From the NCBI GenBank assembly GCA_014218235.1, contig CM024764.1, forward strand, positions 70,593,184-70,657,183: a stretch of 64,000 nucleotides of DNA. The letters run 5' to 3'. The stretch comes from Colocasia esculenta (taxonomy: Eukaryota > Streptophyta > Magnoliopsida > Alismatales > Araceae). Made by a program: the position numbers and the translations under genes. Numbering within the stretch: position 1 is the stretch's first letter; every line of letters begins with the position of its first letter. Positions 1 to 10,341 of the stretch are shown here, piece by piece. A model generated the notes under the pieces. It saw only the letters and a program-made list of their open reading frames with translations. It was not told the origin of the DNA and searched no databases.

Positions 1-321
1 CTGCAATCGCTGGTCTGATTCATAACAATCCTTTTTCAGGATGATGCCGGGTTTTAATGTTCTACAAATAGGCTTAAATGAAATGGGATCCTCCAAAAGT
101 TTCACAATAGTGGCAAACCATGCTTGAGGGAAAGAACCAATCAATGATCAGGTTAATAATAATTTTATTGGTCACTTAATGTCTTGCCAATGGTTATACA
201 AGTAATTTGTCTCAGCACATAATTTGTATGAATTTACGGAATAAGAAAATAGTGACATATTTGTTGTTTTTGACAAATGCAAACACAATAATGAGATTTA
301 TCAATTATTGTTCAAACCAAA

Positions 322-420
322 TCAAAGTGAATTAATTTGATTTGATTTGGTTTCAAAATCATTTAATTTAATTTGATTTAGATTGAATCCTTAATTTGAT
401 TTGATTTAGTTTGAGATAAA
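322..420. repeat. AT-rich degenerate TTTGATTT repeat
   Basis: The motif AATTTGATTTGATTT recurs with variation several times in about 100 bp, giving low-complexity DNA. It directly precedes the MITE at 452-616. No coding signal is seen. Confidence 0.6.
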
Positions 421-451
421 TTCTCTTCAACTTGCACTGAACCAAACTATG

Positions 452-616
452 CTCACCCCGCAAAAAGGGGGCTCGGTCAGTACCATGGGTGGAGTGAATT
501 TTTTTTTATTTTAACCCCTCATTTTAAAATATCTTTTGTGTTTTACACAGAAATTAAAATAAAAAAACTCACCCCACTTATAGTACTGACCGGATCCCCC
601 TCCTACGGAGGCCGAG
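452..616. mobile_element. 165 bp MITE with about 60 bp terminal inverted repeats
   Basis: The left arm (about 452-513) and right arm (about 553-616) are inverted copies. Both carry CGGTCAGTAC, a GGTGAGT-like block and a T-rich run ending in TATTTTAA. Only about 40 bp separates the arms. Identical TATG flanks (448-451 and 617-620) are a candidate target duplication. It has no coding capacity. The superfamily is not assigned because a 4 bp duplication is not diagnostic and a 3 bp reading is also possible. Confidence 0.75.
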
Positions 617-1500
617 TATGATGCCAACTCTTCAAATCGTATCAATAACTCAAATTCCAAAAGAAAAGACTGCGACATCGATTAGTCTCACGCAAGGAAC
701 AGAGAGGATGTTGCATTAGAAAGCCTGATCACATATCTATCCATCAATAGGAGCAGCATAGCCGTTGGAACGCTCAGTTCTATCCGTCTTCCAAGTAAAA
801 GTGACGAACCCTTCTAGCAATTACCGTTTCTACCTCCCCACCCTAAAACATCAAAATTGTGCCAGCCATATTATTGATGATTTCCTATGTTCATGAAGGT
901 AAATTTGGTAATTTGTTTCGGGTTATTTTTGGGAGAAAAAGGGAACTAAAAACCAATAGAACCTGATTAGTACCAAAAAGAAAAATGGAATGGAACCAGG
1001 CCAACATGGGATGATGTGTAATGTTAATTCCTCGTCCTCAGGAATCCACTAAAAAGAATTAAGGGAAGAGGAAATGGCAGTTAAACAAACAGAAAAGAAG
1101 CTTTAGCTGTCGAAAACAGATGGAAGCTTCGGATACAGGAAATTAGCCGTATGTGCATAGAAAAATGATTTAAAGTCGTCAAACGAGAAGTATGACGAAC
1201 TGCAGGTCAAGGTGGAGATGCATTGGAAACAGATTACACACATATTGATTAGAGGAAAATTAATGCATTGCATGACTTTTGAGGAAAATTAACGCATAAT
1301 CAGGTCAGGGGGGAGATAGATCCCAGGTGTATTTGATTGGAGGGAAAGCATTACTACCCATGAAAACGGGTAGTAAGTAGTGCTCCTGATTGGAGGGCAA
1401 ACCATCACGCTCCTTTCTTTGATTGGATGACTTCAAGCAAATTAACTAGTAATCAGGACGAGGAGATGACTGGGAGAAGAAGGCAAGCATCATGATCAAT
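617..1500. other. intergenic stretch, no gene seen
   Basis: AT-rich sequence without a convincing reading frame, RNA gene or repeat. Around 1365-1385 there is a short run resembling CCATGAAAACGGGTAGTAAGTAG, which I could not classify. Confidence 0.5.
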
Positions 1501-1707
1501 AATGGCTTTGGTGATTAAGAAGGGCGGGACTAAAAGTATCAGTAAGGTTATCTCTGTGTGACCTGCTGAAGGTCATGGGTTCGAAATCCGAAACAGTCTC
1601 TTGACTTGTGAGGGTAAGACTATGTACATCATCTCTTCCCCAGACTCCGCACTGGCGGGAGCCTCGTGCACTGGATACGCCCTTTAATAGCTTTGGTGAT
1701 TAAAAAG
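1501..1707 (+). mobile_element. Au-type tRNA-derived SINE with 22 bp target duplications
   Basis: The body (about 1523-1685) has a good Pol III box B, GGTTCGAAATCC, at 1578-1589 and a weak box A-like segment near 1540-1552. Downstream come the hallmarks of the Au SINE family of flowering plants: an ACAGTCTCTTG block, AGGGTAAGACTATGTACAT, a CCCCAGACTCCGCACTGGCGG block and a GTGCACTGG block before a short T tail. The flanks 1501-1522 and 1686-1707 are the same 22 bases with two differences, a classic duplication from target-primed reverse transcription. Family membership is by recalled consensus; the duplication is directly visible. It lies about 1.6 kb downstream of the STMP1-like gene. Confidence 0.9.
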
Positions 1708-3288
1708 AAACTCCTAATAAAGCAGCACTACCATCTCTACATCTTAGGGGTGAGGAACTTAGTAAGCCCTTGCTTCCCCTCCCTCCCTCTTTTTCTTTCT
1801 TTTCCTTGAGGGGGGAAGGGGGTTGCCCTACCTGCAAAACACATGCCTTGTTCACTCTTCCTCCATTGCTACGGTTGATTGTCACAATTATCAAGATATT
1901 GGGGAGCAGCCATTGTCCTTGGCAGAAAGAAGCTTGTGGCCTTCATCAAGGAAAGAAAGCCTCTCTTGCACATTGACTAGCCGCAGCTAAGCCTATCATA
2001 AAAAATGGGGGGTTATTATCAACATGACTGCAGGCCAAATGCTAGGCTAGGCAAGGCTATGCTCAAAAAAATCTTTTGCAACTTAGCACCACCAAAATCA
2101 TAGGTCAGTCAGAAACGGATAAGACAAGTCCAGGCGATGAAGATACACAACAAAGATGACACTGAAAAGACAAAAGTCAGAGATTGTCTTTAGCAAAGAC
2201 AACAAGATCAATTGCCCAACTCCTACCTGAAGAACTACATGTGTGTTTCTGGATCTTTCAGTCATAATGGCACACCATTTACCGGACAATGCACTCTACT
2301 CTTCTGTGGAATGGTGACATCTTTGTATTTATTGGCCCCGGCTACAGATAGTTAATTTGTCCTATGATTATTGTAAAAGCTTCAGATTCTAGACATTCAA
2401 AAGATCTCACAAAATTATCTTCTTTTGCACACTTAATCAAATGAGTTACAACGAGGTGATACTCAACAAAGTTTGGTAATCCGACACTCTCTGGTAGAAA
2501 CTCTGGGCCTTGGAGAGGTAAAGGCTTAGGGTTGGAGCATTACAATATGAAAGAAACGACAGCCTGAGGAAGAGGGTCAGCCTTAAGGAGCAGGAGGATG
2601 GATGTTCTTGGCGGATCGATTGGGAAAGAAATTTTTAGGGTTTATCAGAATATCAGCTTCAAGATTGTGATAAAATGAATAAAAAGATGAAACAAACAAT
2701 CCACTTATCTCTACTCTTTCGATAGACTCAAACCTCCTTGCTGTTTCAACATCCGACTGATGGTTTTCCACAATAAACCCAAGTTAAATCTAAAAAGCCT
2801 CTTTGCCAAATAGTGTTCAATAGAATGTCCAGGCAAGGAGGGCGTTTCTCATAGCCAAAGGCGCCTACAATCTCTGCTTCGATCTAAATCCTCACATACA
2901 GCTTGTTACCTTCGACGACTAACACCGGCCACTATGTTCGGATAATAACATCAAACACTGCAAAATCACAAATATCAAATAAAACACATGGTTGAGAGCA
3001 AACAATAAGAAAAAAACAACCAGAGCCCATCCGAATGGAAGGCTCAAGTAAGAAAAGATTCTTCCTTTATGAGTCTTTCTATCTATTTAGAGTATACACC
3101 GTAACTGGGTACCAAAAGAAACTGGCATTCTCTTGTAAATAGAGATACAATCGAGAGAATCAAGGTTTAAAATCATGGGCAAACCCAGACAAGAGTTTGA
3201 AAAAAAAAGGAAAGAAGGAAACGAGCAAAGGGAAGAGGACTTCCTCAGGCGCTTGTCTCCATCAACGAATGGATGCCTCGCTCCCCCT
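1708..3288. other. 3' flank of the STMP1-like gene, no other gene supported
   Basis: Several frames of 60-70 codons occur on both strands, but none shows a recognisable domain. Part of this stretch is probably the 3' UTR of the minus-strand gene ending at 3289, although no polyadenylation site was pinned down. Spliced exons of another gene cannot be excluded. Confidence 0.4.
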
Positions 3289-3462
3289 CTAGCTGTCATC
3301 CTCGCGCTTCGACGACTTGCGGTAGGTCTCCTCATAGTTCTTGGCCACGGCAAGGCCGAAGTTTGCGAGCTTCTTGACGTTGGGAACGTTGTAGTTCTGA
3401 GCGACGTAGACGCCGAAGGCCGTCCCGGCCAGGAAGGTGAAGCAGCTCCGGAACAACCCCAT
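3289..3462 (-). CDS. STMP1-like (DUF4535) short mitochondrial membrane protein, 57 aa
   Basis: The only plausible host gene in the window. The 57-residue product starts MGLFRSCFTFLAG, has a short hydrophobic segment at about residues 3-20, then the family signature VYVAQNYNVPN, and ends in a basic/acidic tail (YRKSSKREDDS). Animal STMP1 has the same plan: a very short N-terminal membrane helix, then YLAQNYDIPN and a charged tail. It sits in the mitochondrial inner membrane and is linked to respiratory complexes; the role in plants is inferred. The frame stays open upstream to 3621, but similarity begins at the methionine at 3460-3462, so I chose that start. The upstream 53 codons look like a GC-rich 5' leader. 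The frame is intact and ends in TAG. Confidence 0.85.
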   Translation of the reverse strand: MGLFRSCFTFLAGTAFGVYVAQNYNVPNVKKLANFGLAVAKNYEETYRKSSKREDDS

Positions 3463-3609
3463 CGGCCGGGGCGCTTCTGCCTTCGCCGCCCCAACAGGGT
3501 CCTCCCTGCCCCCTCCCTCGGATCTCTTCACCGGGCAGCTAGGGACGCCCGCTAGGGTTTTGCGGGAGAAGAACCCGACCAGATCGAAAGAGGGGAGAAA
3601 GAAGTAGAA
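3463..3609 (-). promoter_or_regulatory. 5' leader region of the STMP1-like gene
   Basis: GC-rich DNA directly upstream of the chosen start, reading GGGTTTTGCGGGAGAAGAAC-like sequence on the plus strand. It is open in the same frame but shows no conserved protein. A transposable-element end may begin at about 3610, so the original promoter may be displaced beyond about 5760. Confidence 0.35.
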
Positions 3610-3699
3610 CAGTGGTGTCAACTGGGTCAGGTCGGTATGAAGTTTCGGTGGCTCACTCTGATTTTACACGAATTTGAGTGAGATGTTTTATTTTGTTGA

Positions 3700-5283
3700 G
3701 AGAATTAATTAGAAGTCTCTGTCAAAGCGTTGACTTAATTTATAGTCCCTGTCAAAAAATTAAAAGTCATGTAATCTTTATTTTTTGTGTTAGTTTAATT
3801 TTTAGTCTCTGTTTTTTATTTCTCAGCATTTAATGAGTCTTGGAAGGCGAGTCGTCCTTTTAACATCAATTTTTTCCTATTTTGCTCTTCCTTCTTTTGC
3901 TCTTTCCCTATGAGCCTTCTTTCCCTATGCACACTTACATTCGTAACAGTTGTCTTTGTATTAGTTATAGTAAATTTTTATATCTGTTACCGTAAGTCTT
4001 TATATCTATTACAGTAAGCATTCTTTCTCTATGCACACTTACATTCGTTACAGTTGCCTTTGTATCAGTTACAATAAACATTTATATCTGTTACACTAAG
4101 TCTTTGTATCAGTTACAGACTACAGCTATAAGCTCTTACAGAAGAAAAAAAACTTTATTTGTTTGCAAGTGCTAAGATTCGAACTCAGGTCTTCACAAAC
4201 ACAACATGAGATACCCTTATCACGAAACTACAACTACACTTGTGTTACAATATAACATATAATATATTTAATTAAGTATTGTAGTAAACATAATTCTTTA
4301 TTATAACTTATGTTAAGTCTTGTTATAGTCCATATTAATCTATGTTACAATATACATTAAGTTCTGTTACAGTAAACAGTATAGATGCTATTATAATAAA
4401 CATTATAGATGTTATTATAGTAAACATTAAGCTCTATTACAATATACATTAACCTTTGTTACAATATACATTAACTTTTGTTACAATATATATTAAGCTC
4501 TATTACAACTTATGTTAAGTCTTGTTACAAGTGTAGTTGTAGTTTAGTGGTAATGGTATCTCATGTTGTGTTTGTGAAGACCTGAGTTCAAATTTTAGCA
4601 CTTGCAAACAAATAAAGATTTGTTTTCTTTTGTAAGAGCTTATAGTTGTAGTTTGTAACTGATACAAATGCTTACTGTAACATATATAAAGGCTTACTGT
4701 AACTGATACAAAGACAACTGTAACGAATGTAAGTGTGCATAGGGAAAGAATGCTTACTGTAACAGATATAAAGGCTTACTGTAACATATATAAAGACTTA
4801 CTGTAACTAATACAAATGCAACTGTAACGAATGTAAGTGTGCATAGGGAAAGAAGGCTTACTGTAACAGATATAAAGGCTTACTGTAACAGATATATATA
4901 AAGGCTTACTGTAACTGATACAAAGGCAACTGTAACGAATGTAAGTGTGCATAGGGAAAGAAGGCTTACTGTAACAAATATAAATGCTTACTATAACAGA
5001 TATAAAAGATTACTGTAACTGATACAAAGGCAACTGTAACGAATGTAACTAGGGAAAAAGCAGAAGAAGGAAGGGCAAAATAGGAAAAAGTTGATGTTAA
5101 AAGGACGACTCGTCTTCCAAGACTCATAAATACTGAGAAACAAAAAAGCAAGGATTAAAAATAAAAAATAGGGACTAGAAATTAAACTAATACAAAAAGT
5201 AAGGACTATATGACTTCTGATCTTCTGACATGGACTACAAATTAAGTCTAACCTTCTGACAATGACCTCTAATTAAATTTCTC
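3700..5283. mobile_element. foldback element of about 1.6 kb with arms over 500 bp
   Basis: The two ends are inverted copies. The left end (AGAGAATTAATTAGAAGTCT) matches the reverse complement of the right end near 5265-5283. The arms continue for hundreds of bases through a block reading AGTCTTGGAAGGCGAGTCGTC, repeated GTTACAGT units and a tRNA-like module (4140-4245 and 4527-4630). The centre (about 4245-4520) is AT-rich with GTTACAATATA repeats. The right arm has expanded copies of a roughly 20-30 bp CTTACTGTAACAGATATAAAGG unit (about 4670-5045), so the arms differ in length. No transposase frame exists. Long terminal inverted repeats without coding capacity suggest a non-autonomous Mutator-like or foldback element; no clean 9 bp duplication was found. 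Confidence 0.75.
4670..5045 (+). repeat. minisatellite of TACTGTAACAGATATAAAGG units
   Basis: Units of roughly 20-30 bp built on CTTACTGTAAC plus AGATATAAAGG or TGATACAAAGGCAA, interspersed with a longer GAATGTAAGTGTGCATAGGG segment. They recur about 12 times in the right arm of the foldback element. The left arm carries fewer inverted counterparts (about 3935-4130). Confidence 0.7.
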
Positions 5284-5757
5284 TATTTTTTTAAAATTTT
5301 AAGTCTGACACGGCCCGATCTGGAGTAAGATTGGGTTAGGCCCGAACTTACCTCAGCCCGGCCCAGGCGATCCAATGGTCTAACAATTAAAAAAAAACAA
5401 ATAAATTGTACGACGGTAATTCTAAAATTTTAAATTGAATGTGTAATGACTTAATATTTATTTTATATTCGTAATAATTAGAAATAAGTTTATCTAGATT
5501 AGTCTAATATTTATTTTATGTTATTTTGATTCAATGAATATTAATTTTATTATAAAAAAATAAAAAAGAGTAAAATATATTTAAAAAGTAAAACCGGGTC
5601 GGGTCGAACTTAGGCCAGGCCTTTTCTAATTGTCCCGAGTCGGACCGAATTTTTAAAAACCGAACTTCGTCCCGAGCCGAGCCAAGCCCGGGCCGGTCAA
5701 TGAAAGATCGGATTGGACCCGAGCCAATCTAAGCCCGACCCATTGCCACCCGTGATC
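5284..5757. mobile_element. probable end of an hAT-like non-autonomous element
   Basis: Repeated CGGGTCGGGTCGAAC, GGCCCGAAC and CCCGAGCC blocks surround an AT-rich middle and end in a segment whose reverse complement starts CGGGTGGCAATGGGTCGGG. Such ends are typical of plant hAT-like MITEs. A related sequence, CAGTGGTGTCAACTGGGTCA, lies at 3610-3629, so the foldback element may sit inside this one. GGGAGAA-like flanks (3593-3600 and 5760-5767) are only suggestive of a duplication. Confidence 0.4.
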
Positions 5758-6160
5758 ACGGGAGAAGAAATTTTGAAGCTGTTTCATTTATATAGGGTTT
5801 CGTTTAGACTTTTTGGGATACATATTCTTACGAACAAAGTCAAGTGGTATTGCGAATAAATTTCTTATACTTTAAAATTTGTACACATTTGACATTTTCT
5901 TTTTTATTTGTGAACTAAAAATAGGGTTTTTACATAAATATTTTTCTTAGAAGTCTAATTAAGTAATAATCTATCTTAAAATCATATTATTTTATATATT
6001 CTTCCCACGTGATAAAAATGTCTTTAGAGACCGTGCAGTCATGTGACGTGACGAAATGAAAGAAAAATGTTACCGGACATCTACATTCTACAATGAATTA
6101 TTTTTTGCATGAAATAATAAAAATATCCCTCGCTATCTACATGATACTCTTTTATAATTC
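5758..6160. other. AT-rich spacer, no gene seen
   Basis: AT-rich DNA without a supported reading frame. If the element ending at 5757 was inserted upstream of the STMP1-like gene, this stretch would hold the gene's original promoter. No motif was firm enough to annotate. Confidence 0.35.

Positions 6161-6163
<3 letters not shown>

Positions 6164-6237
<74 letters not shown>
6164..6237. repeat. (TA)n microsatellite
   Basis: About 37 TA units, almost uninterrupted. It resumes on the other side of the GC-rich hairpin element, at about 6396-6410. Confidence 0.95.
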
Positions 6238-6241
<4 letters not shown>

Positions 6242-6395
6242 AAGGATTTGTGCACGGCCGGCCGCCGTGCCATCCCGCGCCCACGTGGGGCGTGGGCGCA
6301 CCCACATGCGGCGGTGGGGCGCGTTGTGGGTGCGGGATGGCGCGGGCGGCCGTGCAAATCATTTGCACGGCTGTCCGTGTAACTCGCATTTCTCT
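6238..6395. mobile_element. GC-rich hairpin MITE inserted in a (TA)n tract
   Basis: Both termini read GAGAAA inward. An extended GC-rich inverted repeat follows: GCACGGCCGGCCGCCGTGCC on the left against GGCGCGGGCGGCCGTGC on the right, with a GTGGGCGCACCCAC palindrome in the middle. TA dinucleotides flank both sides, so a TA target preference is plausible, but the (TA)n context hides the exact duplication. It is non-coding. The reading frames that cross it are composition artefacts. Confidence 0.7.
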
Positions 6396-6410
6396 ATATA
6401 TATATATATC

Positions 6411-6538
6411 CCTCTCTCTCCAACACAATGCGCTCTCTCTCTCACCCATCACCACAAATCTGAAACTTACTATCTCTCTTTTCTCTCTCGTACACATATC
6501 TTTGTTAGAGGGGTGACCTCTCTCTCTCTCTCTCTCTT
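6411..6538 (+). repeat. CT-rich polypyrimidine tracts
   Basis: Several CTCTCTCT runs (about 6411-6440 and 6515-6538) follow the hairpin MITE. No gene is evident. Confidence 0.7.
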
Positions 6539-6827
6539 CTCAAATGTAGCAGGGCCTCGCTTGACTTGGCATATCTTTTATGAGATGGTGATTTTTATTT
6601 ATTTATTTAAAATATAAAAGTATACTTGAGATGTGCGAGCATGTGCATGAACTACATATTCAAATCTCATCCGACATGTTGATTGCAAGCTATGGATATG
6701 AGAGGTGAACTTGTAATTAATAAACACAGACTTGTCAATCACACATGTGATTATATATTCTGTCTTTGAGAGTCAAAGAATTTTGAATCTATGTACGCAA
6801 CGTTCGACTGTCAAATGAGATAGGGTA

Positions 6828-6965
6828 TCGGATTGAGATTAAAGACCTGTCGTCGCCTAAGTACAACGTATTAATTATATCTCTCCTTGAAGGCAGAAAA
6901 TTCTTGATTAATTGTAAAAAGAAAAAATTATACCAAAATAGAAGACATCTGATAAGAGACGTGTA
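6828..6965. repeat. diverged repeat shared with 47400-47545
   Basis: The order CGTCG-GCCTAAG-ACAACG-TTAATTA, then a CTTGATTAAT block, then AGACATC-GATA-GAG recurs at about 47415-47545. It appears to be noncoding retroelement DNA. This copy abuts the copia LTR starting at 6971. Confidence 0.55.
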
Positions 6966-6970
6966 TGAAG

Positions 6971-7330
6971 TGTTGGAGCATGTGCGCATACTTGTAGCGG
7001 AAGCAGAATCCATGACGGTGCAACCACGAGGAGGAAGACGACGAACGCCAAATGCTGGAGGAGACATCGTAACCCCACGGGAGTCTCCCTGGTTTCCTCT
7101 CTCTATGTCATTAGATGCCTTGTCTGTCTATGGGGAAGACTGACCATATATAGAGAGGAGGGACCAGTCCAGGAAATATCTTATTGGGCTCCCACCCATA
7201 ACAGGAACCCATGTGCCACATATGGGTTAGGCCCATCATAATATCCTTTTGACTAGACCGGAAGGGTGCATCCTTTATGTGTAGCCCAAACATGATAAGC
7301 AGACCACTTAAATTGGGTCCGAACCCAACA
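6971..7330 (-). mobile_element. copia LTR, minus orientation, 360 bp
   Basis: It begins TGTTGG and ends CCAACA, an inverted terminal pair typical of copia LTRs. Just outside the right edge, read on the minus strand, is AAGTGGGAGAA, a canonical copia polypurine tract. This makes it a minus-strand 3' LTR. The matching 5' LTR was not found. The left flank (6965-6970) does not allow a test of the duplication. Confidence 0.75.
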
Positions 7331-7492
7331 TTCTCCCACTTGGTCCATCTTATCATAAACATCATCAAAATTTTCCTTTCGAAAATATTCATATATAACA
7401 TATATAAGTTTTGAAAAGACTTTTGAAATTTTTGATTTCATTGGGCTGCACCTGTAAAGAAATCAGGTCTGGACTGGGAGCTTGATACCAAC
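7331..7492 (-). mobile_element. 162 bp retroelement internal remnant with PPT and tRNA-Met-type PBS
   Basis: Read on the minus strand, 7492-7475 is TTGGTATCAAGCTCCCA, close to the initiator-Met primer binding site TGGTATCAGAGC. Next comes a leader containing TTTCTTTACAGGTGCAGCC. The segment ends in GGACCAAGTGGGAGAA next to the LTR. A whole internal region has collapsed to 162 bp, by deletion or by fusion of two elements. The two flanking LTRs are not alike, so this is not a simple TRIM element. Confidence 0.55.
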
Positions 7493-10104
7493 TGTCATGC
7501 CCCACCAATTTAGCAGCGGAATAAATCGGGGAGGCATGAACAACGTGTATGGTAATGTAAATTGCGTATACATTCGCAAGTATCAGAGTAACTAATGAAC
7601 AATATTTACAATAAACTCTTTATTTTATTGATAAATAACCTAAATTACTACAACCACTAATTCTGAGCCAAAACATAGTGCTCATTAACATCATGACATC
7701 TGGAAAGGGTAATTAAGCAAATATCTAATTATACTCTAAGATACTAATGACACTCCATCGCTATGACTCCTGGTCGCTCATCACTCCAGTCCATTCTCAT
7801 TGGTGTGCGTAGGGTCATCACCTGACTTACTTGAAACACATACAACAATAGCGCAGGGTGAGCGATAACGCTCAGTAGAACTTAATATCTCATGTAAATA
7901 AGCTTACTTTAAATAATTAATATCTTGTAAGACAGGATAACTAAGAGAACGATCAAAATATAACCAAGAGAGTAATAGAATATGATGGCAAAATAATGAT
8001 AAAACTTCCAACAGAGATATTGCAAAACTAGTATGATAAATAATTGGCCATGTAATGAAATAGTGTATATGGTTGCACCACGGTGCACTAGTAGAGATAA
8101 TACCTCTGGTCGAGCATCTTGTCAACCCAGAGAATGATAGCATAGAGATTGATATATTGATTGTCATAAATTAAATTGTGATTGTTATTAAATGGTGCTG
8201 GATGCATGTCGTACACATCCTGATCATTTTAACTCCCATGGGCACTAGTACTTTTCAGGCGCTCCTCCCAGGACCTGATTGGGCTCTATTGCACTGACAT
8301 ATAGTACTTGTTTGTTAATTTAGACAATCAATTGTATGGCCAAATAGAGTACCAAGAAATAGATGAGAGTACTAGACGAGATAGATGAGAGTGTAGAGAG
8401 AACGTGAATAGATGAGAGGGCATAAATAGTAGATGAGATAGGGACAATATCGTAAAATACGATAAACAACGATAGTCACAGTTGCTCGGCACAAGGTCGT
8501 GTACCGACAGTCTGGTAGAAATCATCACCGCTCACTAGTCGTGCTATGAACACATGCTAGATGGTCCGGCATGATCATAAGGTAAGAAGAGAATACACTA
8601 AGGCCATGGATCGTACTGATCCCTAAGGTGTAACAGGTTTTAGGGTACAACCAGCTCGTCAGCAATGGACGTACGCCAAAGCTAAGAAGACTTACGGAGG
8701 CCTTGACAAGGAGTCCCTGGCCCAGTCGAGAGTATTCCCGATAAAGAGGTGGTCCAAGTCAAGAGAAAGTGTGTAGAAAACGGGTCTGTCGTGCCTCGAG
8801 TGCTCGAAGACTAAGGGAAACGGTAACGGTGTACAAAACACACGTATAAAATGAAAATAAGTATATAATTAAATAGGAAAATTTAGTCATTTATTTCGCT
8901 AATTTACCAGATACATTATTGCATAAATTATTAGGGTCAAATGGTAATTAATAATGTTATGTGTGTGTAAGTGTAAAGAAATCATGAGATTATGATAAAT
9001 CGTACAAATATCCTTTAAATAATTAAATTTATATCATTATTGCCATTTATTAATTTACCAAGTCAAAATAACTATAACATGGTTTAATCATGGCTAAATA
9101 AGGGTTATATAGCCAAATTAGCAAGGGCATGAGCATAATTAAAAATTTTGGTCGCAGTCTTCAAATTGCGGCGGGCCTACCTGCCGTGATTCAAGTCGCG
9201 ACGGGCGGCTCGATCGCGGTCCGAAGGCCAACCGGCCCGGTCTGGTCCGCGCCGGATTCTTAAGGCGACGCACCCGCCGACTGCGACCTCGCTGGTATCG
9301 TGGCGGGTCGCGCCGCCGCGATATCAGGGTGGGTCCGGTCCCCTTTTTCTTGGGTAATCCTGCTTGTTATAGGACACTTCTAAATTTCATATAAAATCGC
9401 ACGATTATCCAAAAAATATGAAACTAGTTTTAAATGAAAGTAGACATATAGATCTATCAACATGCACGATTAATTTAAAAATAGACAAGGTTTAAGCATG
9501 CGTTGATCAAGTTACATTTCAATGACCTAAACATGCGCAGTCAAGGTTCAACGAATTAATTAGAGATGGATACATAATAAAAATTAGGCAAACCAGAGGC
9601 GTTTGAAAGCTAACATGATGTAGTATTTATGAGAAAATTCATGGCATGGGGTCAAGCATACACGATGTTTAAAAGTAAACATGAAGGGTCAGGTACATGC
9701 ATCTGGCAGAATTTCAAGGAATTAATTCTCCCTCATGGGAGATCGAAATAGAACGAAACCAAAGGACTTTTGCAAGGGATCATGAAGTCTTTATAGGGTA
9801 ATTTTTACACAAATTTGGTTTGAGAGATTGCCTACCTTTCACGCGTTTAAGAAATCTTAGGGCTTGAAGATAAGGTAGAAGATGAAATCCTCTTGCTCCA
9901 AGCTCCTTCCTTCTTGCTCCTCTCGTCCTCAGCTCCTCTCTTCGTCCCCTAGAGCTCCAGCAACGATCTATGGGGTGATAGGGCTGAATTGGGGTGTGTA
10001 TGGCTTGGTTTAAGAGTCCTACTCTTCTAAAACTCTTCATTTTCCTTAAATTTTGAATTTCCCTTATTTATCATCTAATTTCTCTACTTTATCTCCTAAT
10101 TAGG
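7493..10104 (-). mobile_element. long Tekay/Del-type LTR, minus orientation
   Basis: The plus-strand sequence starts TGTCATGCCCC directly beside the PBS-like site at 7475-7492, so it is the end of a minus-strand LTR. Layout agrees with the better-defined LTR at 16441-19067: a GCGCAGGGTGAGCGATAACGC block near 7850, a GC-rich region with GTCGCGAC-like motifs near 9160-9330, and a GCCTACCT block near 9830. Length (2.6 kb or more) is unusual but matches that LTR. The far boundary is unclear. It probably includes the inverted repeat at 10105-10325. Confidence 0.55.
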
Positions 10105-10325
10105 GCTGGGAAGAGATTAAATTTCGTGGGTAATGGGTTAGTATAGGATTAAGACTCTTTTTAGGATATTTATAATCCTTTTTAGTATTTATCTTACCCT
10201 TATTTAATTTATTAAAAATTAGAAAACTGGTTAAGATAAATAATAAATGACCTTTATATATCCCTAAAAAGAGTCCTAGACTTACCCTAACCTATTACCA
10301 CGAAATTAGATCTCTCCCCAATTAA
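10105..10325. repeat. inverted repeat (foldback) at the LTR/copia junction
   Basis: The left arm (about 10105-10197) and right arm (about 10224-10325) are inverted copies sharing AATTTCGTGG, GGACTCTTTTTAGG-like and TATTTATCTTA blocks around a short AT-rich loop. It lies exactly where the copia gag frame starts at 10342. It may be a U3 hairpin of the preceding LTR or a separate foldback MITE. Confidence 0.7.
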
Positions 10326-10341
10326 GCCAATTAGTCGATAA

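Noticed and set aside
1523..1685. tRNA gene at the box B near 1580
   Set aside because: No cloverleaf. Downstream Au-SINE blocks and 22 bp target duplications show a SINE.
2583..2771. Minus-strand 62-codon frame (MENHQSDVETARRFES) as a possible exon
   Set aside because: No domain or splice context could be established. It was left as part of the 3' flank of the STMP1-like gene.
6133..6617. Frames with poly-(Ile-Tyr) and Pro/His-rich ends near 6.2 kb
   Set aside because: Products of the (TA)n tract and the GC-rich hairpin MITE.
7331..7492. TRIM-type miniature retrotransposon
   Set aside because: PBS and PPT are present, but the flanking LTRs at 6971-7330 and 7493 onward are not copies of each other.
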